Of a DNA stretch of 64,000 nt, positions 1 to 9,514 are shown piece after piece. This DNA comes from Endozoicomonas sp. ISHI1 (GTDB lineage Bacteria > Pseudomonadota > Gammaproteobacteria > Pseudomonadales > Endozoicomonadaceae). The stretch is from assembly GCF_024606225.1 (NCBI RefSeq), contig NZ_JAGRPU010000024.1, forward strand, positions 1-64,000. Direction: 5' to 3'. Under the pieces are notes generated by a model. That model was given only the letters and a program-made list of their open reading frames with translations, was not told the DNA's origin and made no database searches. Every line of letters starts with the position of its first letter. The stretch's first letter is position 1. Position numbers and translations under genes: made by a program.

Positions 1-96
1 GGAAGCCGTGAAACCAGAAACTGGCAATTACCGGCAGAGGTATGGCTTAACCCTGAGCGATCAGAGAATCAGCAGCATTGTGATTTAGCTGCATAA
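1..96 (+). CDS. 3' end of an unidentified gene (partial)
   Basis: Frame 1 is open from the window edge to a TAA at 94-96 and encodes about 31 residues ending NQQHCDLAA. The stretch with LPAEVWLNPERSENQQ vaguely recalls the tail of integrase-type transposases, but it is too short to assign. It could also be a chance open frame. Nothing else between here and 562 looks coding; the 70-residue TTG-started frame at 115-327 has no clear ribosome binding site. Confidence 0.25.
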   Translation, partial: GSRETRNWQLPAEVWLNPERSENQQHCDLAA

Positions 97-561
97 GTTG
101 AGGCGACATCTACCTTGAAAGTTACCGCAATTGGTATAAGCAAAATTAAAAAGCCTAACACTAATTTAACCTACAGCGACGCGGTTGCTGCTTATTCAAG
201 GGGCTTAGGCCCCGTTAGCTCTTTGAGCTATCGATACTGGCATACTTTTTCATTAGTTGCTCAGCTTGCTTTCGTACTTCTTCACACTCTTCATCAAAAT
301 CGCCCCAATCAAGGTCGCAATAACTGAGTGGAGCTAAGAATGTTTCTAAATTAATAATAATCTCAGTCTTCAAGTGACACCCTCTCATCAAACCGGTGTT
401 TAAGAGTCATTGTTTGCGAAAGGTAAAAACAGCCTGACTCATTTACGATTACCACTTGACAGCTTAAAATTAGCACCTGACACCTAATAAAAAGGAAAGT
501 CCCAATAACGAACTGTAGCCATTGGTTAGGTTGACTCCATCCAGTTTTTGTTGTTCTTCGA

Positions 562-1224
562 TTATACAAAGTATGTTACTTTGTCAAAGTTATCGTTATT
601 AATTAATTCACATAATTCAGCAAGATGCTCCCCAAAAAGAAGAGATTTTTTTCTCTTACAATCAAAATATCTTTGTATTGCTTGGGTATGCATCTCACTT
701 TGTTGAGATGAAAAATCTTCTGCAATTTTTGCGCAATCATAATCGTCACAAGTGAATAAATGATAAAAATCTTTTCTAACCACTGCTAAATCGTCATTTT
801 CGAAAAACACTCCACCCCACACGCCAAGTAAGATATCAATTATTTGCTGGTAGAGAGGTATTTCCCAACTGATCATATGGCTGTTCGATTCCATAAAAAC
901 ATCAACTTTTTTTTCAAAGTATGCTACTGATAAATTTATTCTTATCAATTCAGCTGCAGTGCCAATTTCAATTTTGCTAAGTGTGTCCAGGCTTTTATAC
1001 CAAGTTCTATATGCTCTTTTTGTTACATGTTTTAGTTCTTTAACTGTTGCTTTTTGAGAGAGTTCTGGCGATTCACTCAATGCATGCTGTATAGAATCAA
1101 AGAGTTTGGGCATTTTTTGAGTCGAGAATTGGTAATATAATTTATCCAACTGGTCTTTAGCATATAGATTACTAAATTGCAAAGCAACGCACGTACATAA
1201 CAATTGAACAAGCTTCTTTATCAT
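562..1224 (-). CDS. Secreted hypothetical protein, 220 aa
   Basis: Unrecognised protein. The start is set at 1224 because the ATG is preceded by AAGGAGA at a good distance (about 1233-1240) and the resulting N-terminus is a typical signal peptide: MIKKL, then a hydrophobic stretch, ending SNLYA before KDQLDKL. A longer in-frame version to 1344 would bury this signal. The mature part is mostly predicted helical, acidic and AT-rich, with a Cys pair in CDDYDCAKI near the C-terminus. The low GC relative to the core genes further right suggests an acquired gene. It stands alone, next to a decayed transposase, and no function can be given. Confidence 0.6.
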   Translation of the reverse strand: MIKKLVQLLCTCVALQFSNLYAKDQLDKLYYQFSTQKMPKLFDSIQHALSESPELSQKATVKELKHVTKRAYRTWYKSLDTLSKIEIGTAAELIRINLSVAYFEKKVDVFMESNSHMISWEIPLYQQIIDILLGVWGGVFFENDDLAVVRKDFYHLFTCDDYDCAKIAEDFSSQQSEMHTQAIQRYFDCKRKKSLLFGEHLAELCELINNDNFDKVTYFV

Positions 1225-1360
1225 TTCTACATTCTCCTTAAAATGAGTTGCTTTTAAGGATATGCATGATTTGACACTTTTCAACCCAACACTTGCAGCA
1301 AAGATAACAAAGGCAGTGGCATGACTCTCAATAACTGAGAGCATTCACAAAAAGGCTGTT

Positions 1361-2113
1361 ATGGCTTGATACTCCAGAGAAATGAAAGAGTCTGTTATCC
1401 AGAAGATGATAACCCCCCAATAATGCTTCCGTGGCTCAGCTTAAACGAGAAACCGACATTACTTACGCAACCTTGTTTACTTGGCGCAAACAGGCAAATG
1501 CGCAAGCTGTACCCGTGCCCGGTGATGGTAAGAATCCTCAGCAGTGGAGTGCTGAAAACAAGTTCGCGGTTCTGATGAAAACCGCCAACATGAACACAAC
1601 GTAGCTATCCGAATACTGTCGCAAGAAGGGTCTCTACTCTGAAGACCTGTAGCAGTGAAAATCTGAATTTATCGCGGGCAGCACAAAGCCTGCTGAATCC
1701 CGTCAGGTTCAGGCCGCTGCCAGACGAGATGACAAGAAGCGTATCCAGAAACTGGAAAAAGAACTTAAACGCAAAGACAAGGTACTTGTTGAAAACACAG
1801 CACTGCTGGTTCTGACAAAAAAGGCAAACGCGATCTGGGGAGGGCGCGGGGACGATTGATCCCTCTCCCTGATCGCAAGGAAACCGTTGCTTTAATCCAG
1901 AGAGCTGTTTCACAGGGTGCACGTAAAGTGAAAGCCTGTACTGCGCTCACCTGGCGATACGCACGGTTCAGCGCTGGCAAAAAGATATAGAACAGGTGCG
2001 GGAAGATCACCGTCAATAAGCACACCCGCCAATGCCTGCCAACCAACTTTTTATGTCCTCAGACACCAGAAATAATCAGAAGCCATCCTGAAGTTCATTA
2101 AGCCTTAGTAATG
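1361..2113 (+). pseudogene. Decayed IS3-type transposase (orfA and start of orfB)
   Basis: Translation across frames gives a recognisable IS3-family OrfA: YSREMKESVIQK in one frame, then LKRETDITYATLFTWRKQA, QQWSAENKFAVL and LSEYCRKKGLYSEDL, then a coiled-coil LEKELKRKDKVLVENTALL. It continues in another frame as LIPLPDRKETVALIQRAV, the start of OrfB. In-frame stops interrupt it (after NMNTT, after SEDL and others) along with frameshifts. It ends near PEIIRSHPEVH, before any DDE catalytic domain. The SEYCRKKGLYS block matches SEYCRKKGLYP in the IS at 18-19.6 kb, so both belong to one family, but this copy is an old, 3'-truncated remnant. Confidence 0.8.
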
Positions 2114-2126
2114 TGTTGAGTTTTTA

Positions 2127-3089
2127 TCACAAAGAGGAAGGCTCTGCCTCCACAAGAAGGTCGAGCCCAGCCCGATGACGGGATTCCCACTGATCCAGAG
2201 CTTCAATAGCCAATTGCCTACCCACAGCTGCAATCTCGTTAAAACGGTGAAATTCGTAGAATTGACAGATATTACGAGGCACGTTGACCAGGACGTCTGG
2301 CTGATAGCCCGCCATTTTGTATCGGGAAAGAGACTCCTGCATCACTTCCATGGATTGGTTGGAAATTTCCATCAGGCTCATGGAAGCACTGAGTTCATCT
2401 TGGGATTTCTTACTCTCATTAACACCTACAAGCTTGTCAATAAGACCGTCAAAAATGGATTTTTTGCCCTTTTCTCCCTCTTCAACCTCCTCATTTTTCT
2501 GAAAAGGATTAGCCAGCAGGTCAACAGCTACCACCATATCGGCCAGAGCTGACCCCGCAGGTGCCATTGGCAAAGGATTAAGCACGCCACCATCTACCAG
2601 CACCTGACCATGCATTTCTACTGGACTGAACAAAGAAGGAATGGCACATGAAGCACGAATAGCTGTCACCAGATCACCCCGCTGGAACCAGACTTCCTTG
2701 CGATTGGTCAAACTGGTAGCTACGGCTGTATAGGGAATCGGCAAGTCTTCTATTCGGCAGTCGCCGATAATGTCGCGCATGCGTTCAAACAGGCGATCAC
2801 CCTTTATGACACCTGGACGCCCCAAAGAAATATCCAGCAAACGGATAATCTCGAACGAATCAAGGGTTTCTGCCCATTGACAATACTCATTCAGTTTACC
2901 CGTGGCCCAGAGACCACCGATCAGTGCGCCCATGGAAGCACCGGCTATTGCCGTAATTTTGTACCCTCTGGCTTCCAGCTCACGAATTACCCCGACATGG
3001 GCATAACCCCGGGCTCCACCACTGCCTAAGACCAGAGCTACTCTTTTTGTCATTGCTCTTGTGTCCTGTGAGTTGCTTGCGTTGGGCAA
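2127..3089 (-). CDS. rssA: Patatin-like phospholipase (RssA-like)
   Basis: Patatin-family serine hydrolase of the bacterial RssA/YlbK group, expected to act on membrane lipids with a Ser-Asp dyad. Visible motifs are the glycine-rich oxyanion loop LGSGGARGYAHVG, the nucleophile elbow GASMG and the catalytic aspartate in LVDGGVLNPLP. The C-terminal third carries a charged insertion (EEVEEGEKGKK). Length 320 aa fits the family. The start is uncertain: a TTG at 3089 lies downstream of GAGAGG, while an ATG at 3053 (MTKRVALVL) would start directly before the first beta strand, as in relatives. It stands as a single gene; the physiological substrate is unknown. Confidence 0.85.
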   Translation of the reverse strand: MPNASNSQDTRAMTKRVALVLGSGGARGYAHVGVIRELEARGYKITAIAGASMGALIGGLWATGKLNEYCQWAETLDSFEIIRLLDISLGRPGVIKGDRLFERMRDIIGDCRIEDLPIPYTAVATSLTNRKEVWFQRGDLVTAIRASCAIPSLFSPVEMHGQVLVDGGVLNPLPMAPAGSALADMVVAVDLLANPFQKNEEVEEGEKGKKSIFDGLIDKLVGVNESKKSQDELSASMSLMEISNQSMEVMQESLSRYKMAGYQPDVLVNVPRNICQFYEFHRFNEIAAVGRQLAIEALDQWESRHRAGLDLLVEAEPSSL

Positions 3090-3251
3090 TAGAATGAACC
3101 CTCTCAGACCTGAGGTCTATAGCACACTGATACTTTTCTCTTACTCGCAATAATGTTTAACGTGAATCAGCAGGATATGCCTCTGTGTCTCTACCTTTCC
3201 CTTGAGGAATGACCTGAATCTCAACCGATGACCGGATGGATGCCCTTTATA

Positions 3252-3614
3252 TCATGCTTTTGCGGCCATTTTTAAATAATAAGTAGCTTTTGGCTGAACT
3301 ACTAACTTCATTGTCAGCTTGATAGCGAATTCAGCACTTATTGCCACTGCTTTTACCTTTCGGTCAGGTAATCTTCCACAAGAATTAGCGGCAGCAGCCA
3401 TGCTTTTAGAAATATTAACCAAGCCTCTGGCGGCGGATCGGAATGTTATGTCAGATACACTCTTTGATATTAAATTCTCTTCAACTTGACAGCTACTTAC
3501 CTTTCGGGCTCGAAACCTTCCTGAGTCATCCTGGGTAGCAGTATTGACCGAGCAATCTGAGCTTGTTCTTAAATGGGCAGGCCAGTTTTGACCGCAAAGT
3601 TTTTCTAAGATCAT
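3252..3614 (-). CDS. Small hypothetical protein, 120 aa
   Basis: Unrecognised. The ATG at 3614 has AAGGAT about seven bases upstream, which supports translation. The product is basic, rich in Ser, Ala and Lys (for example SKSMAAAANSCGRL and LPDRKVKAVAIS), with no signal peptide or membrane segment. It could be a remnant of a larger gene or a spurious frame, because no family feature is evident. It sits alone between rssA and codA. Confidence 0.35.
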   Translation of the reverse strand: MILEKLCGQNWPAHLRTSSDCSVNTATQDDSGRFRARKVSSCQVEENLISKSVSDITFRSAARGLVNISKSMAAAANSCGRLPDRKVKAVAISAEFAIKLTMKLVVQPKATYYLKMAAKA

Positions 3615-3909
3615 ATTAACATCCTTATCATAAGACTTTGCTTCAATACATTAACCATAGGGATTGGGTTCACATCTCACAATTAGATCAAAGTATTACC
3701 TCTCTGTAGGGAACAATTTCGAGACAAAGCTTGATATGAAAGGAGGAATAGGTGGCCGATAACTCTGAAGTCATGTTTATACAGGGGTTTGTTCTTGCAG
3801 AGGTACCTGGCAGGTATTGCTTTACTGTACGGTGTACTTGTAGCCTCTGACTGTCCTGTTTTATTCTAGAAAAACACCCTCTTCCAGTAAAAGCAGACTG
3901 AGGTAAATC

Positions 3910-5193
3910 ATGCGTCTTGAAAATGTGCGCCTGCATCAACAGGAAGGTCTGTTTGATATCCTTTTTGATCAGGGTAAAATTCTCAGCATCACTGTCACTG
4001 GCACACAACGCCAGCCTGACACCGATAGTTTTGATGCCGGTGGTAAGCTGGCATTGCCCCCCTTCATTGATCCTCATGTCCATCTGGATACCTGCCTGAC
4101 GGCAGGTGAACCGGTCTGGAATCGTAGCGGCACCCTGTTTGAGGGGATTCAGAACTGGTCTCAGCGCAAAAAAATACTGACACACGACGACGTCAGGCAA
4201 CGAGCAAAAAAAGCACTGTCCTGGTATGTAGGCCAGGGCGTTCAGCACGTTCGCAGTCATGTCGATACTACCGACCCGGACCTCACTGCCGTTCATGCTT
4301 TGCTCGAGTTGAAAGAGGACGTTAAAGATCTCATTGACATCCAACTGGTCGCTTTTCCCCAAGAAGGAATCCCGTCTTTTCCTGAAGGTTCAGAGCTTCT
4401 CGAAGAAGCTATGAAACTCGGCTGCGACGCTGTAGGAGGCATTCCCCATTTTGAATACACCCGTGAATATGCTCTGAACTCTCTTAATACTGTCTTTGAC
4501 CTTGCAGAAAAATACGACAGCCTGATCGATATTCACTGCGACGAAATAGACGACGAACAATCCCGGTTCGTAGAGACAGTGGCCTCTCTGGCACTGGAAC
4601 GCAACATGGGGCAGCGTGTGACTGCCAGTCATACCACTGCAATGCATTCCTATAATAACGCCTATTTTGTGAAGCTGATGCGCCTGCTGAAACGTTCTGG
4701 CATCCACTTTATCGCCAACCCGGTGACCAATCTGAATCTTCAGGGGCGAATGGATACTTACCCGAAACGTCGCGGTATCACTCGCATTCCAGAGCTGCTT
4801 GAAGCGGGTATAAATGCTTGCTTCGGTCAGGACGACATTGTTGACCAATGGTTCCCGATGCAGGGCTGTAATATGCTGCAAGTGTTGTTTACGGGTCTGG
4901 TGGGTTGTCAAATGACAGGGCTGGACCAGATCAACCGGGGCATCGACCTGATTACCGGAAACAGCGCAAAATGCCTGAATATTCACGACCAATACGGTAT
5001 TGAAGAAGGGAAACCCGGCAATTTGATTCTGTTGGACTCTGAGACAGTATTTGATGCCATCAGACGGCAGTCGGTGGTAACTCACTCTTTCCGTAACGGC
5101 CAGCTGATAGCAGAAACCAGACCTGCACAGACATCTGTCAAGGCAAATCAATCGCTGTCTGGCAATATCGATTATTCTTTTTGCCCTCAGTAA
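3910..5193 (+). CDS. codA: Cytosine deaminase
   Basis: Amidohydrolase that converts cytosine to uracil and ammonia in pyrimidine salvage and nitrogen supply. At 427 aa it has the same length as E. coli CodA and follows it almost colinearly. Metal and catalytic residues are present: PHVHLD (residues 56-58), IHCDEIDDEQ (His and proton-shuttle Glu), TASHTTAMH (His) and GQDDIVDQW (Asp). FPQEGI, GIPHFE and TYPKRRGITR are further CodA hallmarks. No cytosine permease (codB) adjoins it. Uracil made here could feed the reductive pathway encoded by preT-preA about 10 kb downstream; that link is inference. Confidence 0.95.
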   Translation: MRLENVRLHQQEGLFDILFDQGKILSITVTGTQRQPDTDSFDAGGKLALPPFIDPHVHLDTCLTAGEPVWNRSGTLFEGIQNWSQRKKILTHDDVRQRAKKALSWYVGQGVQHVRSHVDTTDPDLTAVHALLELKEDVKDLIDIQLVAFPQEGIPSFPEGSELLEEAMKLGCDAVGGIPHFEYTREYALNSLNTVFDLAEKYDSLIDIHCDEIDDEQSRFVETVASLALERNMGQRVTASHTTAMHSYNNAYFVKLMRLLKRSGIHFIANPVTNLNLQGRMDTYPKRRGITRIPELLEAGINACFGQDDIVDQWFPMQGCNMLQVLFTGLVGCQMTGLDQINRGIDLITGNSAKCLNIHDQYGIEEGKPGNLILLDSETVFDAIRRQSVVTHSFRNGQLIAETRPAQTSVKANQSLSGNIDYSFCPQ

Positions 5194-5396
5194 GCTTTTT
5201 ACAGCCTCTCTTGGACGGCATTAGAGGTTGACTCTTCCCTCCCGGGACCAGCCTGCTGAAAAAATCATTTCCCCCTCTTGGGGACGTCATATTATTCACG
5301 TTAGAATGACCGCCTTAAAATGAAAACATAGCCCGGTGCAGTCTCACACTTTCGCACTTATGGCAGTCAACCGTCCTTTTTAGTCGTAACCAAACC

Positions 5397-6206
5397 ATGA
5401 AAAACAGCGATTTACAGGCTCGCTTCAACGCCATACGCTCCAACAAGATATTTGAACTCTTTGTCGTCAGCATCATCATCTTCTCTGCCCTGGTTATTGG
5501 TGCAAAGACCTACAACCTGCCAACCTACCTCGAAAGCACTATCAGTGTGCTGGATGTCGGCATCACACTCTTTTTTCTAGTGGAGATACTGATCCGCTTT
5601 TTTGGGGAAGAGAACAAAAAGAATTTCTTCAAGTCCGGCTGGAATCTCTTTGATACCCTGATTGTGATCGTCAGCCTGATCCCGGTCAGCGATACCGAGA
5701 TGGCTCTGGTGGGCCGATTGATCAGAATTTTCCGGGTGCTGCGGATGATTTCAGTTATCCCCGAGCTTCGACTGCTGCTGAACTCACTACTGAAAGCCCT
5801 GCCGCAACTGGGTTACGTCATGCTGCTGATGTTCATCATTTTTTATATCTATGCCGCTGTTGGCAGCACTTTCTTCCTGAATATCAACCCTGAACTCTGG
5901 GGTAATATTTCCGTCAGTATGCTAACCCTGTTCAGGGTTATGACTTTCGAAGACTGGACCGATGTCATGTACGAAACCATGACCGTCTATCCATTAAGTT
6001 GGGCTTACTATCTCAGTTTTATTTTCTTCACGACGTTCGCGTTTCTGAACATGATCATCGGCATTGTCGTCAATGTTCTGGAGGAAGAGCGTCAAAAAGT
6101 GCGTAGGGAAGAAGAAGCTGTAAAGAATAAGGGTCAACCTACCCTTGAAGACCTTGAGCAGCAGCTGAACGGAATCAAACTACTCCTGCAAAAGGAAAGC
6201 CACTGA
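5397..6206 (+). CDS. One-domain voltage-gated cation channel (NaChBac/BacNav type)
   Basis: Six-transmembrane ion channel subunit of 269 aa, expected to form homotetramers in the inner membrane. S1 begins near residue 20 (FELFVVSIIIFSALV). S4 carries regularly spaced arginines in GRLIRIFRVLRMISVIPELR. The pore region TLFRVMTFEDWTDVM is followed by a long S6 (FTTFAFLNMIIGIVVNVL). The cytoplasmic tail is charged and helical (EEERQKVRREEEA), like the coiled-coil bundle of BacNav channels. The filter TFEDWTD has more acidic residues than TLESW filters, so selectivity may lean to divalent ions. It is monocistronic, with a terminator hairpin right after it. Confidence 0.9.
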   Translation: MKNSDLQARFNAIRSNKIFELFVVSIIIFSALVIGAKTYNLPTYLESTISVLDVGITLFFLVEILIRFFGEENKKNFFKSGWNLFDTLIVIVSLIPVSDTEMALVGRLIRIFRVLRMISVIPELRLLLNSLLKALPQLGYVMLLMFIIFYIYAAVGSTFFLNINPELWGNISVSMLTLFRVMTFEDWTDVMYETMTVYPLSWAYYLSFIFFTTFAFLNMIIGIVVNVLEEERQKVRREEEAVKNKGQPTLEDLEQQLNGIKLLLQKESH

Positions 6207-6214
6207 ATGAGCCG

Positions 6215-6238
6215 CTGCCAGACTGTTTAGTCTGGCAG
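6215..6238. terminator. Bidirectional hairpin between channel gene and sthA
   Basis: Perfect 10-bp stem CTGCCAGACT / AGTCTGGCAG with a GTTT loop in the short gap between two convergent genes. There is no long T tract on either side, so termination strength is uncertain. Confidence 0.65.
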
Positions 6239-6249
6239 GTTGGACGTGT

Positions 6250-7644
6250 TCAGAACAGACGGTTCAAACCATCCAAAGTAGCCACGCGGTAGGCTTCGGC
6301 CATAGTCGGGTAGTTAAATGTGGTGTTCAGGAAGTAGCGAATATTATTGGCCTCTCCCTTCTGGGACATCACCGCCTGACCAATGTGTACGATCTCGGAT
6401 GCCTGGTCACCAAAGCAGTGAATACCCAGCACTTCGCCGGTATCGCGGTGGAACAGGATTTTCAGCATACCAACGGTTTCGCCGGTAATCTGGGCACGGG
6501 CCAGCCTTGAGAAGAAAGCTTTGCCCACTTCATAGGGCACAGCTGCGGCTGTCAGCTCTTCTTCGGTTTTACCCAGCGAGCTGATTTCCGGAATGGTATA
6601 GATACCGGTCGGTACTTCGTTGACAAAACGCCATTGACCGGCATGTTCAATATTACCTGCGGCAGACCTGCCCTGATCATAAGCGGCACTGGCGAGACTG
6701 GGCCAGCCAATTACATCACCCGCTGCGTAGATATGCTCGATCTCTGTCTGATAGTTCTCATTAACAGACAATTGCCCCCGACTGTTCGGCTTCAAACCTA
6801 TCAGTTCAAGGCCCATGTCCTGAGTATTGCCCGTTCTGCCATTGGCCCACAGAAGAATATCTGCTTTCAGTTTCTTGCCTGACTTCAGGTGCATCACCAC
6901 ACCGTCATCCAGCATTTCTACTTTCTGGTATTCCTCATTGTGGCGAATGATGACGTTCATTTTCCTCAGCTGATAGCCCAGCGCATCGGAAATCTCTTTA
7001 TCCAGGAAGGAGAGCAGACGATCACGGGTATCCACCAAATCCACCAACACACCCAGACCAGAGAAAATAGAGGCATACTCAGAACCAATAACACCGGCTC
7101 CGTAGATGATCATCCGGCGTGGAGTGGTGGTTAGCTGAAGAATGGAATCACTGTCGTAAATCCGTGGATGACGGAAGTTGACATCAGCAGGCTGGTAAGG
7201 ACGGGAACCGGTGGCAATCAGGATATTGGTACCATGAAGCTTTTCGACATTGCCATTTTCCTGCTGAACCTCAATGGTATGTTCATCGACAAAGGAGGCA
7301 TGACCAAAATAAAGATCAATCCGGTTTCGGGCATAATACAGGGTACGGGACTGCACCTGTTTCTGAATAACGCGTTCAGCCGTCTTCAGCACCTTGGGGA
7401 AGCTGAACCAGCGGGGCTCGCCAATCTCACGAAACATGGGATTGGTGTTGAAGTCCATGATCTGTTTGACAGAGTGCCGCAGAGACTTGGAAGGTATGGT
7501 GCCCAAGTGGGTACAGTTACCACCGACAAACGCATTCTGCTCAACGACCGCAACCTTCTTGCCCAGCTTGACAGCGTTCATTGCTGCGCCCTCACCCGCT
7601 GGCCCGGAACCCAATACAACCAGATCGTAGTGACTCACGCCCAT
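6250..7644 (-). CDS. sthA: Soluble pyridine nucleotide transhydrogenase
   Basis: FAD flavoprotein that equilibrates NADPH + NAD+ with NADP+ + NADH in the cytoplasm. It is 464 aa, like E. coli SthA. The N-terminal FAD-binding motif is [10 protein letters not shown] (about residues 11-20). In the segment [15 protein letters not shown] the second redox cysteine found in lipoamide dehydrogenases is replaced by Thr, as is typical of SthA. A second nucleotide-binding fold begins at [14 protein letters not shown], and the C-terminal dimerisation domain includes [13 protein letters not shown]. It is convergent with the channel gene, and nqrM-apbE lie upstream on the same strand. Confidence 0.95.
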   Translation of the reverse strand: MGVSHYDLVVLGSGPAGEGAAMNAVKLGKKVAVVEQNAFVGGNCTHLGTIPSKSLRHSVKQIMDFNTNPMFREIGEPRWFSFPKVLKTAERVIQKQVQSRTLYYARNRIDLYFGHASFVDEHTIEVQQENGNVEKLHGTNILIATGSRPYQPADVNFRHPRIYDSDSILQLTTTPRRMIIYGAGVIGSEYASIFSGLGVLVDLVDTRDRLLSFLDKEISDALGYQLRKMNVIIRHNEEYQKVEMLDDGVVMHLKSGKKLKADILLWANGRTGNTQDMGLELIGLKPNSRGQLSVNENYQTEIEHIYAAGDVIGWPSLASAAYDQGRSAAGNIEHAGQWRFVNEVPTGIYTIPEISSLGKTEEELTAAAVPYEVGKAFFSRLARAQITGETVGMLKILFHRDTGEVLGIHCFGDQASEIVHIGQAVMSQKGEANNIRYFLNTTFNYPTMAEAYRVATLDGLNRLF

Positions 7645-7750
7645 CCTTTAACCCTCAAAGCGGTTCAGGCAGCATTGCAGCAGATCATTATCCGAGTATG
7701 CGGAGATCGATCGTACTGCAACGCTTCCTTATTTTTATTAATTTCCTCAA

Positions 7751-7780
7751 AGGCTGTTCATATTTTTTGAGGAACAGCCT
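7751..7780 (-). terminator. Putative terminator after nqrM
   Basis: Inverted repeat AGGCTGTTC / GAACAGCCT with a 12-base AT-rich loop, in the gap between nqrM and sthA. No strong U tract follows on the minus strand, so it is a weak candidate. Confidence 0.4.
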
Positions 7781-7851
7781 CTCAACTTTCAACAGAGAAG
7801 CATCCGACCCTCTGTACTCTGAAACTCTGGTTTTTCCGGATATAACTTGAA

Positions 7852-8103
7852 CTAAGTACCTGACTTCTTTACAGCCTTGTCGGCAGTCGCATCATAAAAC
7901 AGATGCTCCATATCCTTATGTTGACCTTCAGAGAAAGGGTCGTTCTTATCCCCTCCGCCACAGATCATGCAGCCATCCTTGAGGCCAAGGTTACTCAAAC
8001 CACCACAGGAGCCCTTGATCGGTTTGTTGGCAACAATGACACCAATGGCCATCAGGGCGATCAGTACCAGAAAGGTTCCAAATGTAATCAGCATCAGTGT
8101 CAT
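7852..8103 (-). CDS. nqrM: Na+-NQR maturation protein NqrM
   Basis: Small membrane protein of 83 aa needed for iron delivery and assembly of the Na+-NQR complex. It has one N-terminal transmembrane helix (about residues 3-25). A Cys-rich segment follows with SCGGLSNLGL and CMICGGG, the four-cysteine pattern typical of NqrM (DUF539). It lies downstream of apbE on the same strand with a 140-bp gap, so the two NQR maturation factors probably form one unit. Their targets, nqrABCDEF, are about 32 kb away. Confidence 0.9.
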   Translation of the reverse strand: MTLMLITFGTFLVLIALMAIGVIVANKPIKGSCGGLSNLGLKDGCMICGGGDKNDPFSEGQHKDMEHLFYDATADKAVKKSGT

Positions 8104-8243
8104 GATATTACTCTCCTGACCAGAGGCCCGAATCTAAAAAAACAGTCTTGCTTATTCATCAAACATCTTGCGGGCACTGTTTTTAGCACAATAAGTGCGC
8201 TGTCGTTGGTAATGGCAGGTAAGGTCATCAATCCGGCCATTTC

Positions 8244-9401
8244 TCAATTCTGTTTTGGCAGATAGGGTTTAAATGCATCACTGCTAACTGCGTCAAAGCC
8301 TTTATCTGTATGATAGGTAAAGTAGGCCGCGATTCCCTCTCTGTTGGCCAGCTTCAGGCCTTCTTTATCACCCAAAACCATAAACAGGGTCGCCAGTGCA
8401 TCAGCTTCTGCAACATTATCCTCAATCACAGCCACTTCTGCCAAACGCCCCATCTCAGGACGACCAGTTCGCGGATTAATCGTGTGGGAATACTTGTGGC
8501 CATCCACTTCAAAATAATTCAGATAGTCACCCGATGTTGCCATGGCTTTGTTTTCCAATTCAACAATCAGGGCAGGCTTACTATCGGTCATGGCTGGTCC
8601 ACGGATACCCAGTTTCCAGAGAGAACCATCTGGTTTAGGGTCACCGACTTTGACCTCACCACCGATCTCAACCAGATAACTGTTAATGCCTTCTGAGTTG
8701 AGCAGATAAGCCACTTTATCGACACCGTAACCTTTGGCAATAGAGCTGAGATCGACAAAGACGTCTTTGGTTCGGGTCAGTAAATCGTTTCGGGTATCTG
8801 CTATAACTGCCTGATAACCCACTTTAGCTTGGGCTGCGGCAATCTCTTCATCAGAAGGCAACTTGGCCGGATAGTTATTTATCATCCATTCTATAAACTC
8901 CGGGGCTTGCTTATCAGCGGTACCAGACGATGCTTTTTTGCTTTGTGAGGGTTGCCTGCCAGCATCAGAAGGACCAAAGCCCCACAGATTGACCACTGGA
9001 CCCACAGTCACATCGTAAGCACCATCCGACATGCGGGAAATCACCAGACTTTTTTCAACAAGATCCACCAGCTCATCGGAAGCTTTGAATGGCTTCCCGA
9101 TTTCAGAGCGGTTGAATTGCATCAGTTCGGAATCTTCACGGTAAGTTGACATACTGTCATTAATCGCCTCCAGCAGCCCGTCAACCTGCTTTTTAACATT
9201 GTCTGTCGAATGGGAAAAAGGCCTTGAAACATAGGTAATAGTGTAAGTAGTACCCATGGTTTCACCCTTTATGTGCTTCAGGGTAGGGCGCAAAGACAAA
9301 GCATAAAAGCCAACAGCCAGAAGAATTAAGCCAATCAGCAGTGACCGCTTGTAGGATTTGGACAACAACCTGTTCTCTCCCGTTGAAGCTGGAAAAGCCA
9401 T
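8244..9401 (-). CDS. apbE: FAD:protein FMN transferase
   Basis: ApbE covalently attaches FMN from FAD to threonines of target proteins, chiefly NqrB and NqrC in this genome. The protein is 385 aa, with an N-terminal membrane anchor (about residues 20-38, no lipobox cysteine) placing the catalytic domain in the periplasm. Family motifs are GETMGTTYTITY, SSIAKGYGVDKVA, YLVEIGGEVKVG and HTINPRTGRPE, with the metal-site region EADALATLFMVLG near the end. A charged insert (about residues 160-180, SQSKKASSGTADKQ) is longer than usual. The start at 9401 has GGAAG upstream. Cotranscription with nqrM is likely. Confidence 0.93.
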   Translation of the reverse strand: MAFPASTGENRLLSKSYKRSLLIGLILLAVGFYALSLRPTLKHIKGETMGTTYTITYVSRPFSHSTDNVKKQVDGLLEAINDSMSTYREDSELMQFNRSEIGKPFKASDELVDLVEKSLVISRMSDGAYDVTVGPVVNLWGFGPSDAGRQPSQSKKASSGTADKQAPEFIEWMINNYPAKLPSDEEIAAAQAKVGYQAVIADTRNDLLTRTKDVFVDLSSIAKGYGVDKVAYLLNSEGINSYLVEIGGEVKVGDPKPDGSLWKLGIRGPAMTDSKPALIVELENKAMATSGDYLNYFEVDGHKYSHTINPRTGRPEMGRLAEVAVIEDNVAEADALATLFMVLGDKEGLKLANREGIAAYFTYHTDKGFDAVSSDAFKPYLPKQN

Positions 9402-9514
9402 TCTGACACTTCCAGAATTCGTTCAAGGAGGCGCAGTGTACCACCGGGAGTGGTGAATCGTCATCCGTACAGAGCACCAGCGAGCGTTCTTATCTGAGCA
9501 CGCCCTCAGCGCTG

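Noticed and set aside
115-327. 70-residue plus-strand frame at the left edge
   Set aside because: TTG start without a clear ribosome site, no recognisable family and no conserved features.
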